Part shown: one piece after another, positions 1-9,060 of the stretch
Layout: every line of letters starts with the position of its first letter
Position numbering within the stretch: the stretch's first letter is position 1
Source of the DNA: Rhizobium sp. NZLR1
GTDB taxonomy: Bacteria; Pseudomonadota; Alphaproteobacteria; Rhizobiales; Rhizobiaceae
DNA: 64,000 nt
Assembly: GCF_017357385.1 (NCBI RefSeq)
Contig: NZ_CP071637.1
Location: 1 to 64,000 of the forward strand
Direction: 5' to 3'
The notes under the pieces: generated by a model
Told to the model about the DNA's origin: nothing
Database searches by the model: none
Seen by the model: the letters and a program-made list of their open reading frames with translations, nothing else
Position numbers and translations under genes: made by a program

Positions 1-307
1 TCGGACTAAGGACGAACTGCACGCGCTCGCCGCCCGTCAGTGTCGCCGACAACAACGGATTCTCAGCGTTGACGGTCTGCTTGGTAAAAGACGCCGCGCG
101 AGACGCCATGTGGCGGATTGCGTCCTGGTCCAGGCCGTCGACCTGTTGGCTGACCATGCTGAGCTGGCCGATCTTCTCTAGCCAGATCTCGTTGCTGCGC
201 TGGCAGGAAATCTCGACGACGGCAGGATCGTCGAGAAAGGCCCGGATGGGTTCCAGCGCCTCGGCCAGAAAATGCCGTTCGGCGGAGATTGCAGGGCGGG
301 CGTTCAT
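1..307 (-). CDS. virB11: VirB11 traffic ATPase, N-terminal part (cut by window edge)
   Basis: Reads from an ATG at 307 and runs off the left edge, giving about 102 residues. The segment LLSATLTGGERVQFVLSP is characteristic of the N-terminal domain of VirB11 hexameric secretion ATPases, which power pilus assembly and substrate transfer at the inner membrane. The Walker motifs lie beyond the edge and cannot be checked. Its ATG overlaps the virB10 stop in an ATGA arrangement, so the two are probably translationally coupled. The identity rests on this N-terminal domain and on its place as the last gene of a virB operon. Confidence 0.88.
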   Translation of the reverse strand, partial: MNARPAISAERHFLAEALEPIRAFLDDPAVVEISCQRSNEIWLEKIGQLSMVSQQVDGLDQDAIRHMASRAASFTKQTVNAENPLLSATLTGGERVQFVLSP

Positions 308-1638
308 TTGCCGTATCTCTGCTTGCGCAAGCTGTCGAACCGCTCCCGAACCGGCTCAGGATAAAGGTCTGCGAAGTCGAGGTCGCGTGTGACGAAGACG
401 TTGATGTCGGAGCCCTGCGGGATGTGGATGGTCGGCCGGATGTTGCGGCTATCCTGGAAGGCTTCCGTGCCAAGCTGTTGAATGCCGGAAGCGATGGTCT
501 CGGCGGCGATTTGCCGGGCGCGATCCTGTGACGTGTCGCCATTGTCCTGCGGGATGCTGGTGACGCTGCCGCTGTCGTTGATGATGGTGATACTCCGGTC
601 AGGCTTTTCGCCAAGCTGGGCGATGTATTGCGTGGCGCCGCCGAGCAGCGTCATCAGAGCCGGCGGTCCGAACCGTTCCCAATATTTCCGGTCGACGATA
701 CCCGTCATGCCCGAGCGGCCAAGCCGGTCTGTACCGTAGGAGCCAAGCTGCACCGAGACACCGTCACCGCGGATCATGCGGGTCCAGACGATCAGGATAC
801 GCTCCTGTCCCCGCTCGACCCCGGACTTATAGTCGCCGATCAGCGAGGAACCGGCCGGGATAAGGATTCGACGACCGTCAAAGGAATAGACGTCTTCGCG
901 GACGATCCCTTTGACCATGCCGGCCAGGTCGGAATTGATCGCTGTCTCCAGCGTTCCCCGGATCATTGTGCCCTGGGGTATCCAGGCGTCGGTGCGCCGG
1001 TTTTGGGAGGCGACAGAGACTTCCACGCCCTGCCCGCCCATCGCCTTCAAGAACGCGCGGTCGCTGTCGGTTGCATTGCCATCCGTCGCCGCGCTCGGCT
1101 GCGCCCCCGATCCAACCCCTGACCCAAACGGTCCGGCGCTCGTGCCGTCGGCGGGCGCTTGGGCCGCACCGGTCGTCCTATTCGATTGGTCAAAGACCAT
1201 GGCCGAAGAACGTACGCGCTCCAGAAGCTTTGCCTCCCGCGCGAGCTCGATGCAGCGCGGGTTGTCAGGGTTCTTGCCTCGCGTGCAATCGACTTCCGCC
1301 GGGGGTGCTACAGGAGCAGCGGCGGGAACGACAGGTGCGGGCGGTGGCGGAGGTGGCGGTGGGGGAGCCTCTGGGACTTCAACCGTTGGCAACGGCGGAG
1401 GCACTGGCGTCCTGAAGCCTTCACTGCGCGGCACCTGCGCGGGACGAAACTCTTCGCGCGGTGACGTGTCGACCGACGGCTCCCTGTCTCCGCCCGCCAG
1501 GAGGAAATACAGGACCACGCCCACGCCCGCGATTGCCGCAACGACCGCGATCGGCCGCATCATGCCGATGCCAGAACGTCGGACCTGTCCGCCGATGGCG
1601 GTATCGTTGTCGATCGAGTGGTAGCTGGGATCTGACAT
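304..1638 (-). CDS. virB10: VirB10 type IV secretion channel protein
   Basis: VirB10/TrbI family, about 444 residues. It spans the envelope, linking the inner-membrane ATPases to the outer-membrane core. The start at 1638 is chosen because a strong AGGAGGTGCGCC ribosome site precedes it; an upstream in-frame start would overlap virB9. A short cytoplasmic N-terminus is followed by one membrane segment near residues 29-47. Next comes a proline-rich stretch (PPPLPTVEVPEAPPPPPPPP) near 70-110, then a C-terminal beta-barrel domain with IPAGSSLIGDYKSG and the TIHIPQGSDINVFVTRDLDF ending typical of the family. It lies between virB9 and virB11 as in canonical operons. Confidence 0.95.
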   Translation of the reverse strand: MSDPSYHSIDNDTAIGGQVRRSGIGMMRPIAVVAAIAGVGVVLYFLLAGGDREPSVDTSPREEFRPAQVPRSEGFRTPVPPPLPTVEVPEAPPPPPPPPPAPVVPAAAPVAPPAEVDCTRGKNPDNPRCIELAREAKLLERVRSSAMVFDQSNRTTGAAQAPADGTSAGPFGSGVGSGAQPSAATDGNATDSDRAFLKAMGGQGVEVSVASQNRRTDAWIPQGTMIRGTLETAINSDLAGMVKGIVREDVYSFDGRRILIPAGSSLIGDYKSGVERGQERILIVWTRMIRGDGVSVQLGSYGTDRLGRSGMTGIVDRKYWERFGPPALMTLLGGATQYIAQLGEKPDRSITIINDSGSVTSIPQDNGDTSQDRARQIAAETIASGIQQLGTEAFQDSRNIRPTIHIPQGSDINVFVTRDLDFADLYPEPVRERFDSLRKQRYGK

Positions 1639-1648
1639 GGCGCACCTC

Positions 1649-2482
1649 CTATCGTGGTTGGGGTTGCTGGTTGGCGGCTCCGGCTCCAATCCGCTTGGGA
1701 GCGACGGCGCCTTCGATGGGCGCCGGGGTGTCGGCGGGAGAAGTCCGGAGATTGAACAGGCAGGTCTCCTCCTCGGTCCCGTAACGCAGGGACCACTGCC
1801 GCGAGACCTTGTCGATGACGATGTAATCGGCCTCCCGACGATAGTTCACGAGGCTCTCGCGCCGCTTGGGGTCGACGATGAAGATCGCCGGGATGTCGCC
1901 GGTGAACTTCATGAAGGTCTTCACCCCATCGTCGAAGACCCATAGGGGCTTGGCGGCATCGTTGCCCTTGAAGCCATAGTCGTAATTGACCTTGTCGCGA
2001 CGAATGTTCTTGATATTCGGATTACGCTCGGCATCCTGAGCCTGTTTCCAGAGCTCGGCAGTTCCTTTCAAACCGGCATCTTCCGGATAGGTGAATGTCA
2101 GCTTGAAGGTCTGGTTCTGCATCGCCTTGCTGTCGTTGACGCGCAGATCGAAGGAATAGGTTCGCTTCGTGGTCACAACCGACAAATTGGTCGCCGCGTC
2201 CTTCTCCATCGGCTTCAATGTCAACGAACGCCTGTCTGCCGAGGTGAGGATCTGCCAGGAGACGGTGTCGCCCGCGACGACCTGTGTGATCTCCTCGTCA
2301 GTACCGAAGAGGATGGTCGTGACCAGCCCATAGGTGCCGGTGACGAGAAATACCTGCTCGGCAGAATACGGAAGTGACCGGACGCGCGGGTCAGGCCGGC
2401 CCGGCCGTGCCAGGAGCTCGCCGTGAGCGACTGCCGGGCTCAGCAGCAGAACGAGGGAAAATGCGGCGGCGCATCTCTTCAT
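1649..2482 (-). CDS. virB9: VirB9 outer-membrane core protein
   Basis: VirB9/TrbG/CagX family, about 277 residues, part of the outer-membrane ring with VirB7 and VirB10. The start at 2482 (MKRCAAAFSLVLLLSPAVAHG) gives a clear Sec signal peptide; the longer reading frame upstream would lose it and overlap virB8. The mature N-terminus RPGRPDPRVRSLPYSAEQVF is the usual VirB9 opening, and the C-terminus has NYDYGFKGNDAAKPLWVFDDG followed by KTFMKFTGDIPAIF, the family hallmark. The start overlaps the virB8 stop by 4 bases. Confidence 0.95.
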   Translation of the reverse strand: MKRCAAAFSLVLLLSPAVAHGELLARPGRPDPRVRSLPYSAEQVFLVTGTYGLVTTILFGTDEEITQVVAGDTVSWQILTSADRRSLTLKPMEKDAATNLSVVTTKRTYSFDLRVNDSKAMQNQTFKLTFTYPEDAGLKGTAELWKQAQDAERNPNIKNIRRDKVNYDYGFKGNDAAKPLWVFDDGVKTFMKFTGDIPAIFIVDPKRRESLVNYRREADYIVIDKVSRQWSLRYGTEEETCLFNLRTSPADTPAPIEGAVAPKRIGAGAANQQPQPR

Positions 2483-3213
2483 GGAGCAAGCCCCGAAGGA
2501 ATTGTCTCTGGGACCTTCACGTATTCGGTAACGACAAAGCCGAGCGGATTGTAAAGCCGAACCCGGTTGCTGGCTGGCAGATTGATCTGGCGAAAGCGTA
2601 CCGTTGCAGACCACCGATTGACGACGTCACCGCCACGTTGGCGCTCCCGTGTCTCGAACCGGACGGCCATGGTCGAGGCATTGAGCGGATTGACCGAGAG
2701 GATCTCCGGACGGATGTCACCGGTCGCGCCCATGGTTTTCACAGGCCCTCGTGGGTTGGACGGGTTCACCCATTCCTCGTAGTCCTTGAAAGCTTCCGAG
2801 TTCGGCTCCGACCAAAGCGCGATCATGTCGAAATTGTCCGACAGATAACGCGGATCGTAGGTCTCCCGCCGTATGACGTAATTGCCGACGAAGGAGGCCC
2901 GAACGGCCTGCATTTCCGAGACGTTTGACCGATCCTTGTCGAGCGACGTCACGGTTTCCATGTATCCCGTGTTCTTGTCGACGATGAGAGGAACGACTTC
3001 GGTGCGGACAAGGGGGAAAAGCTGGGCCACCGAAAAAGAAAGCACGCCGGCGACGACCCAGCCGGCAATGGCGAAGGCCAAGAGGATGAGACCAATCAGG
3101 GTCCTGAGCGAACGGTTCTTTTCTCCCCAAGACAAATGCTGATCGTAGATATCCTGCGGACCAGGGACATGATCGGCCGGGGCGGCCCTCAATTGCTTTT
3201 TGAACAATGCCAA
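2479..3213 (-). CDS. virB8: VirB8 inner-membrane assembly factor
   Basis: VirB8 family, 244 residues. Bitopic inner-membrane protein that nucleates channel assembly. It has a cytoplasmic N-terminus, a membrane segment near residues 38-60 (LIGLILLAFAIAGWVVAGVL), and a periplasmic domain with VTSLDKDRSNVSEMQAVRASFVGNYV and RETYDPRYL, the typical VirB8 signature. The start appears to be TTG at 3213 with GAGG about 8 bases upstream; no better ATG gives the family N-terminus. It sits 59 bases after virB6 and overlaps virB9 by 4 bases. Confidence 0.93.
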   Translation of the reverse strand: MALFKKQLRAAPADHVPGPQDIYDQHLSWGEKNRSLRTLIGLILLAFAIAGWVVAGVLSFSVAQLFPLVRTEVVPLIVDKNTGYMETVTSLDKDRSNVSEMQAVRASFVGNYVIRRETYDPRYLSDNFDMIALWSEPNSEAFKDYEEWVNPSNPRGPVKTMGATGDIRPEILSVNPLNASTMAVRFETRERQRGGDVVNRWSATVRFRQINLPASNRVRLYNPLGFVVTEYVKVPETIPSGLAP

Positions 3214-3272
3214 GTTTCAAACCTCGAATTCGTGGGCGTCAAAATCGTGGAAACATCTCTGTCGCCTGATCG

Positions 3273-4346
3273 TCATTCGCCGTTGCGGCGCCGATTGGTC
3301 AGCATGCGGCCGAGTGCGCCGGCACCTGCCATGCCGCCGCGGCCGGCGAGCGCGGCCGCTGTCACCGCGCCTCTGGGGCCTGCCAACATGCCAAGAGCAA
3401 CCGCTGCGGCTTGCCCGGCTCTCGAATTGCTGGTCGACAGTCCCCTTCGTGCCGATCCATATGCCGCGTCGACGCCACCCCCGCCCGGCACCCCGGATAT
3501 GGCAGCGCCGTAAGCGAAGGTGCGGGCAAAATCAGGGACCTGAAAAATGAAGTAGGAGATCAGTGCCAGGTACAGAACCATGGCCAGCACGATCGCGAGA
3601 GCGTTCTCCTTGGTCGCCATATCCCCGTTGATGGTGTCCATCATGCCGATCAGAAACCCGAAAGACAGCCCGGCCATGATGTACGTGAAGAGAAGCATGA
3701 ACATGCCGTAGGCGACGCCCCTTACCCAGGCGTCGAAGACGAACCGCGTGATACCGAAGAAATAGCAAAGGATGGCGATCGGCCCGATCGCCAGCATGAC
3801 CGCGGTAATCATCTTGGCAAACAGCGTCACGCCGGTGAGGATCAAGAGCATCGGTAGCAGTCCGAAGACCAGCACGATGAAGACGACGACAGCGCCGGTG
3901 ACATTCGGCAGCCAGCCGGACTCGTAGGAATTGAAGAGCTGCATGGCAAAGTCGTAGACTTTGCGCGCCATCGACGCGACCTGGCTGGCGAGATCCGATC
4001 CCGCCGATTGCCCACCCATCGCCGAGGAAATCGCCGAGCCGAGATCCTGTGGCGTCGACAGCACGAACTGGCCGACATTGTCGTAGAATGTGGCCCAGGA
4101 CATGATCAGAGCGTATGCGAGCGCGAGCTTGAATGCCGTGACGGCCATATCCTGTAACGACACGCTGGAAAAACCGAGCGCGCCCCAGAGAAAATACAGG
4201 ATGAGGAAGATCGCCAGGATCCCGGAGACGAGATTGCCGTTTTCGGCAAACAGACCCCAGGCTCGTTCCAGCGACGCTTCGTTGATCTTGTCGAAGTAAC
4301 GCAAGGCATCGCCATAGAAATTGATCGCGTAGCTGACCGGATCCAT
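3273..4346 (-). CDS. virB6: VirB6 polytopic membrane channel protein
   Basis: VirB6/TrbL family, 357 residues, a polytopic inner-membrane protein of the translocation channel. Several hydrophobic segments are visible (ILAIFLILYFLWGALGF, AVVVFIVLVFGLLPMLLILT, AMVLYLALISYFIF) with a central loop between them. The motif AIGPIAILCYFFGITRFVFDAWVRG is the conserved VirB6 signature with its central tryptophan. The C-terminal tail is glycine/alanine-rich and ends in a basic cluster. It lies between the small lipoprotein gene and virB8. Confidence 0.93.
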   Translation of the reverse strand: MDPVSYAINFYGDALRYFDKINEASLERAWGLFAENGNLVSGILAIFLILYFLWGALGFSSVSLQDMAVTAFKLALAYALIMSWATFYDNVGQFVLSTPQDLGSAISSAMGGQSAGSDLASQVASMARKVYDFAMQLFNSYESGWLPNVTGAVVVFIVLVFGLLPMLLILTGVTLFAKMITAVMLAIGPIAILCYFFGITRFVFDAWVRGVAYGMFMLLFTYIMAGLSFGFLIGMMDTINGDMATKENALAIVLAMVLYLALISYFIFQVPDFARTFAYGAAISGVPGGGGVDAAYGSARRGLSTSNSRAGQAAAVALGMLAGPRGAVTAAALAGRGGMAGAGALGRMLTNRRRNGE

Positions 4347-4367
4347 GTCGCATCCTGTGAGTGGCTT

Positions 4368-4577
4368 CTAGAATTGATTGACGGGCCGCATCGGACCGCA
4401 ATCGTTCACGACGGCTGCCGCCAGTGCCTGTTCAGCGGGTCCAGGCTTCTGCTCCTTATCAAAGCCAAGTGCCGGCACCGGGTTCTCGTCGACGGAGCAC
4501 TTCGCCAGCTGTTCCTGTTTGCCGGCGCAGCCGGAAAGCGCCACGCAGCCGAGGACAATGACGAGGGTCAACCTCAC
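4368..4577 (-). CDS. Small lipoprotein of the T4SS operon (VirB7-like or entry-exclusion-like)
   Basis: A 69-residue protein with a lipoprotein signal peptide: MRLTLVIVLGCVALSGCAG has the lipobox LSGC with the modified cysteine near residue 17. The start is GTG, sharing a GTGA overlap with the virB5 stop. Two further cysteines (CSVDENP, NDCGPM) lie in the mature part. VirB7 lipoproteins stabilise VirB9, which otherwise has no partner gene here. However, VirB7 normally lies between virB6 and virB8. A lipoprotein between virB5 and virB6 matches the position of the entry-exclusion gene eex in IncN-type operons. Function is therefore unsettled. Confidence 0.75.
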   Translation of the reverse strand: MRLTLVIVLGCVALSGCAGKQEQLAKCSVDENPVPALGFDKEQKPGPAEQALAAAVVNDCGPMRPVNQF

Positions 4578-5365
4578 TGTGACTGCTCCTCGAACGCCTT
4601 CAATTGATCCCGTACGGAGACACCTTGCTGACCGGCACCGTCATCACGCATGACGCTGTCGGGGAGCGTCGCGAAGGTCTTGAGGTTCTGAGACGACGTC
4701 GCGAGCGCGGCCTTGTATTGTTGGTTCAACAGCATGACCTGATTGTTGAGCGAGCCGACGGCCTCGTTGGCGGTCTGGTTGCCCTGCAGCACCATCTGGG
4801 TATTCTGCTCCAGCGCTCCCTTCAGATCCTGCGCGGTGCCGATCTGCTGTGTCGCCTGCATGAAGGAATTCTGTCTATCCTTGGTGGCGCTGTTCATCGC
4901 GTCGGTGAGCGCCGTCATGGTCGTCAGGGCGTTTATGCCTTGCGAGTAAGCCTGGTTGGCACCGGAGAGCTCGCCCCCCTTGACCGTGTCGGCGATCATC
5001 TTCACAAGATTCAAGCCGTTGATCAGCTTGGCGGCCGTATTCTGGAACTGGCCGCCGATACCGCCAAAAACAGCTTGGTTGCCGGACAAGATGCTGTTGA
5101 AATCCGGCGCCTGCCCCATGCTGAAACCGTTGCCAGTCGCAAGCTTGGCAAATTGGCTGGCATCCTGGGTGCGATCGCCGGTGATCGCCTGCAGCGTCTT
5201 CGTCGTATTGTCCTTGACGACTGACGTGTCCTGCTGGATCTGCGACGATAGCCGCTTGATCTCCTCGCTCAGAGATATGTTCTCCGAGTCCTTGACCGGC
5301 ACCTGCGCGTAAGCGGGCGAGGCGGCGATGATACCAAGAGCCGCCGCGATAATGAATGTCTTCAT
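4574..5365 (-). CDS. virB5: VirB5 minor pilin / TraC-type protein
   Basis: VirB5 family, about 263 residues, a secreted minor pilus-tip component. The start at 5365 (MKTFIIAAALGIIAASPAYA) gives a clean signal peptide cleaved before QVPVKDSENISLSEEIK. The rest is mostly alpha-helical with repeated glutamine and asparagine, including NSILSGNQAVFGGIGGQFQN and NQTANEAVGSLNNQVMLLNQQ, as expected for VirB5. It lies downstream of a transglycosylase gene and overlaps the small lipoprotein gene. Confidence 0.88.
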   Translation of the reverse strand: MKTFIIAAALGIIAASPAYAQVPVKDSENISLSEEIKRLSSQIQQDTSVVKDNTTKTLQAITGDRTQDASQFAKLATGNGFSMGQAPDFNSILSGNQAVFGGIGGQFQNTAAKLINGLNLVKMIADTVKGGELSGANQAYSQGINALTTMTALTDAMNSATKDRQNSFMQATQQIGTAQDLKGALEQNTQMVLQGNQTANEAVGSLNNQVMLLNQQYKAALATSSQNLKTFATLPDSVMRDDGAGQQGVSVRDQLKAFEEQSQ

Positions 5366-5387
5366 GTGCCTAACCTCTCTTGCTCGT

Positions 5388-6560
5388 TCAGTTTGCTGTC
5401 GGCCTGGCGTCGACAACCGTCACCAGACCCAGTGCCGGATCCTGCATCACCGAGAAGGTGGCGACATCGCCGTTGGCGCGTGCCTGTTCCTGCAGGTCCT
5501 CAAGCCAGCGCTGGATCTGCTCGGTCGTAGCCGTCGGCGGCACGGCAAAGCAGCGGGTGCTGCCGGTATCGGCGATCGTCGTCGGGCACTGGATCTGCGC
5601 CATGACAAGCGAACCGTCGTGATCCCTCGCATTGCCGCCGCCAGCGCCCCGCAGGTTCGCCGACGACGATTGCAGGCCGGCCTGAAGACGCTGCAGATAT
5701 TGCTGGTTCGCTTCCGTCGACTTCTCGACAAACGCGTTCCACACGTTTCCGCGCTCGATCCGTGCCGCTGTGTTGCGATCGACGGCCTTCTTCAACTGCT
5801 CGCCGCAACCCCCGCTATCGCTGACGGTTTCCGGCTCGGCTTCGGTGCCAGATGGAGGAGTGTGGTCGCCATTCTGCGCCGTGTTGCGGCTGTAATGGGC
5901 CGAAACCTTTTTGACGTAATCCTGCGTCTCGGGGATGTTGGGGATCTGTCCATTCTGCAGGGACTGGCGATACGGCCCCGCATTATAGCCGGCGGCAATC
6001 AGGTCGTAGCGGTTGCCGAACATCCCTTGGAGTTGCTTGATATATTTGACGCCGCCGCGAATGTTGTCGCGCGTGTCATAGGGATTGACGCCGAGACCTG
6101 CCGCGGTTCCCGGCATCAGCTGCATGACGCCGGTCGCGCCAACGGCGGAACGCGCGGATTGCCGGAAGCGCGATTCCTGTTCGGCAATAGCCATGGCAAA
6201 GTTTGGATCGACGCCCTGGCGCAGCGCCTCGTCTTCGACCATGCGAGCGACCTCCTCTTGGCTCGGGGTCCGCTTCGATGGTGCGGCGGACGCTGTGTTT
6301 CCTGCCATGCCTTCCGCCGAACAATCGGCCGGTGCGCCGGAGCCTTGGCCGGGTGCTACGCTGTCGGTCGTTCCGCCCGTGGCGCCCTTTACCCCTTGAG
6401 TGTCCGCCTCATAGCTCTTGTACCAGTTCAACGTCTCCTGCTGGATCTTCAGACGAGCGTTGTCTATGACGGGCACCTGTGCGTAGGCGGTCGGGGTTGT
6501 CACAGCGGCGAGCACCAGGAGGCTGACGGTCGCCAGCTCAGAAAGCCTTGCGGTCTTCAT
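5388..6560 (-). CDS. Second lytic transglycosylase of the T4SS operon, VirB5-like mature N-terminus
   Basis: 390 residues with a signal peptide ending in TAYA. The mature start QVPVIDNARLKIQQETLNWY resembles the mature start of the neighbouring VirB5. After a Gly/Ser/Pro-rich linker comes an SLT (lysozyme-like) domain: MAIAEQESRFRQSARSAVGA carries the catalytic Glu near residue 127, followed by GVMQLMPGTAAGLGV and AAGYNAGPYRQ. It probably opens peptidoglycan for channel assembly. The C-terminal 150 residues (QYLQRLQAGLQSSSANLRGA and beyond) match nothing I recognise. The gene overlaps the virB4 3' end, and the operon already has a VirB1 at its head. Confidence 0.85.
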   Translation of the reverse strand: MKTARLSELATVSLLVLAAVTTPTAYAQVPVIDNARLKIQQETLNWYKSYEADTQGVKGATGGTTDSVAPGQGSGAPADCSAEGMAGNTASAAPSKRTPSQEEVARMVEDEALRQGVDPNFAMAIAEQESRFRQSARSAVGATGVMQLMPGTAAGLGVNPYDTRDNIRGGVKYIKQLQGMFGNRYDLIAAGYNAGPYRQSLQNGQIPNIPETQDYVKKVSAHYSRNTAQNGDHTPPSGTEAEPETVSDSGGCGEQLKKAVDRNTAARIERGNVWNAFVEKSTEANQQYLQRLQAGLQSSSANLRGAGGGNARDHDGSLVMAQIQCPTTIADTGSTRCFAVPPTATTEQIQRWLEDLQEQARANGDVATFSVMQDPALGLVTVVDARPTAN

Positions 6561-9057
6561 CGGACGCGCCTCCCTCCCAGTTGCAGAACTTCGAAAGCCA
6601 GCCTTTTGGATCGTCGCCGTATTCGTCGAGCAGCAGCCCGACTTCGCGCACGGTCTCTTCCCTCCCCGAAAACACCTTGATGAATTCCGGCATGTGGGAC
6701 ATGTCGACGCGCGCGATGACGCTGCTCTTGGCTTGCTTGATCAGCATGAAGCGCGAACTTGGGTCGCCATTCTTGACCCAGTCAAATTCGGCCCTGGAGA
6801 GCCGGAAATGATCCATATAGGAGTTCTCGTCGGCCTTCGGATTGGCGAAAAAAATGTTGGTTGACGTCTGCTCGATGATCGTCCGGCTGACGCTCGATTG
6901 AACCACGTCGTCGGCGGACTGCGTGCCAAAGATCACAAGACCGTTCCGTTTGCGGATCGTCTTGAAATAGTCTTTCATCGTGCGCTTGAATTCGTCGTCA
7001 TCGAGCAGCTTCCAGGCTTCGTCCATCAGGTTGATGATCGGCGCCTTGCCGTCATAGATCGCGTCGAGCCGATGAAACATGTACAGAAGTGCTGCGGTGC
7101 GCACCGTCGGATCGTCAAGGATCGACGTCATGTCGAAGCCGATCATCGGCCTGGAAATGTCGAGATTGTCGTCGGCATTGTCGAACAGCCACGCATAGGG
7201 GCCATGACCGACCCATTTATCGAGCCTCGCGATCAGGCTCCCCTCGGTTCTCTCGCTGCCGGCGAGAAGAGCGCGTAGCGACGACAGACGGCGATAGGAC
7301 CTGTCCTTCGTCTTCAGGACCGACTTGATGGCGTTGCGAATAATCGCCTCTTCCTGCGGCGTCAGGTTCTCGCCTTCCTTCGAGGGCTTCAACATGAAGC
7401 TTAGAAGGCCGTAGAGGAAAACCCGGTTCTCTTCGGTGTCATCGAGAAGGAGCGGATTCCAGCCGGACGGTTCTCCGGGCTCCAGCGCCATGTAGGTGCC
7501 GCCTGCCGCGCGCACCATGATGTCGAGGCCACGGTCCTTGTCGAAGACGATCGTCTTCAGGCGCGGGCTGACCCTGTAGGCTTGCAGGATCAGAAAAGCC
7601 ATGATCACGGTCTTGCCCGATCCGGTCGGGCCGAAGACGGTGGTGTGCCCGACATCACCCTGATGGAAATTGAAGAAGAAGGGTGTGCCAGACGTCGTCT
7701 CGAAAATGGTGATCGCCGGCCCCCAATGGTTGCCGTCCGGCTTGCCATAGGGATAGGCGTGGAAGCTGCTTAAACCTGCGCAATTTAGGGTCGAGATCAA
7801 AGCTCGGCGGGCAATGTAGGCTTGGTTGCCGGGAAGCTGCGCCCAATAGGCCGGCTCGGCATTCAGGTCTTCGCGAACGTAAGAGGCGCCGAGCGCTCCC
7901 AATTCATTGCCGATGAGGGCCACCGCGTCGTCCAGCTGGGCCGTCGACTTGGCGACGGGCATGACGGTGAGATGGTGCTCCGTGAAGGCGACGCGCTTGC
8001 GAGCCAGTTCGTCACGGGCAATGTCGAGATTGGCCTGGACGCTAGAACCACCCTCGTCGGCTTTCGACATCTGCCGGTCGAGCCTCTCGATCCGGCTGCG
8101 CGCCGCCATGTCGTCGATGAATGACATCGACTGGGTCAGCACGATCTCGAATGGCAGCTTGAGAACATAGTCGAGCATGCCGGCCCCGGTTTCGGGCGGG
8201 TACTCCTTCAGCGATACCATCGCGGCATATCGATCATCGTCCTGCGTATCGCCCTGCAAATGGATGACCCGGTTGCCGATCGACGTTCGACGTGCGGGAA
8301 GCATTTGGTCGATCGGGATATTGCCAAGCCGGATTGGCCGGACGCGCCCACCGTTCAGGAGCGTGTAGAAGAATTCGCACTGTTCCGAGAACCAGATCTT
8401 CCGCACGCCCTCCTCGACCACCATGTCTTCGGAGATGTCGCGATAGATCTTCCTTCCGTCCCCAAGATCGGCTTCGACACGTTGGATATCGCGCAGAACC
8501 TTGGGGCCATAGACAGCAAGGGACTTCTCAAGCGCGCGTGTCGCCTCGACCAATTTGTCGCGCATCGCCCGAAACTGCTCCCTGCGTACAACATTACCGC
8601 CGACGCCCATGATCCGGGACAGCGCCGATCCCTTCTTGAACAACGGCCGTACAACCAGAGACACGTAGGCGTCGTTGACGAACATTTCGTTCTTGGAGAT
8701 GCTCGATTGATAGACGTCGTCGAGGCGCCGCATGAAGGGGTCGGAGAAGCCGGACGGCAGCGATGGCGCCACCTTGCGCCTGATGACATGGGTGTAGAGC
8801 GCGAAATTGCCGATGGAGGAAATCGCCCGAAACGCCGAGTTGCGTTGGCGCTGCAGCATGTTGATCGTCTCGATGTCAGCGGTCTCAAACGAGAAGCCGG
8901 TCAACTTAATGGTCGAGACCAAGCAATCGTTCTTAAGCCGGATTATGCCGTTTTCGATCGGCACGTAGAAAGGAACGTGGGTCGAGATACTGCGGTCGGC
9001 AAATATCTCCCACCCCTTCGACAAGGTTCCTTTCAGCGATCTTGCCATCGTGCTCAT
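6538..9057 (-). CDS. virB4: VirB4 secretion ATPase
   Basis: VirB4/TrbE/CagE family, 839 residues, the usual family length. An inner-membrane-associated ATPase that energises pilus biogenesis and substrate transfer. The Walker A GPTGSGKT lies near residue 477 and the Walker B LMDEAWKLL near 676. IIEQTSTNIFFANPKADE and GLVIFGTQSADDVVQS are conserved C-terminal motifs. The start MSTMARSLKG at 9057 is 3 bases after the virB3 stop. The gene looks intact. Confidence 0.96.
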   Translation of the reverse strand: MSTMARSLKGTLSKGWEIFADRSISTHVPFYVPIENGIIRLKNDCLVSTIKLTGFSFETADIETINMLQRQRNSAFRAISSIGNFALYTHVIRRKVAPSLPSGFSDPFMRRLDDVYQSSISKNEMFVNDAYVSLVVRPLFKKGSALSRIMGVGGNVVRREQFRAMRDKLVEATRALEKSLAVYGPKVLRDIQRVEADLGDGRKIYRDISEDMVVEEGVRKIWFSEQCEFFYTLLNGGRVRPIRLGNIPIDQMLPARRTSIGNRVIHLQGDTQDDDRYAAMVSLKEYPPETGAGMLDYVLKLPFEIVLTQSMSFIDDMAARSRIERLDRQMSKADEGGSSVQANLDIARDELARKRVAFTEHHLTVMPVAKSTAQLDDAVALIGNELGALGASYVREDLNAEPAYWAQLPGNQAYIARRALISTLNCAGLSSFHAYPYGKPDGNHWGPAITIFETTSGTPFFFNFHQGDVGHTTVFGPTGSGKTVIMAFLILQAYRVSPRLKTIVFDKDRGLDIMVRAAGGTYMALEPGEPSGWNPLLLDDTEENRVFLYGLLSFMLKPSKEGENLTPQEEAIIRNAIKSVLKTKDRSYRRLSSLRALLAGSERTEGSLIARLDKWVGHGPYAWLFDNADDNLDISRPMIGFDMTSILDDPTVRTAALLYMFHRLDAIYDGKAPIINLMDEAWKLLDDDEFKRTMKDYFKTIRKRNGLVIFGTQSADDVVQSSVSRTIIEQTSTNIFFANPKADENSYMDHFRLSRAEFDWVKNGDPSSRFMLIKQAKSSVIARVDMSHMPEFIKVFSGREETVREVGLLLDEYGDDPKGWLSKFCNWEGGASDEDRKAF

Positions 9058-9060
9058 CGG

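Noticed and set aside
3146..3156. Another nick-core-like TATCCTGC inside virB8
   Set aside because: Within coding sequence and without flanking palindromes; the short motif is expected by chance. A similar hit lies in virB6 near 4152.
5328..6680. 450-residue plus-strand frame opposite the second transglycosylase
   Set aside because: Antisense to a clear SLT-domain gene; no motif of its own.
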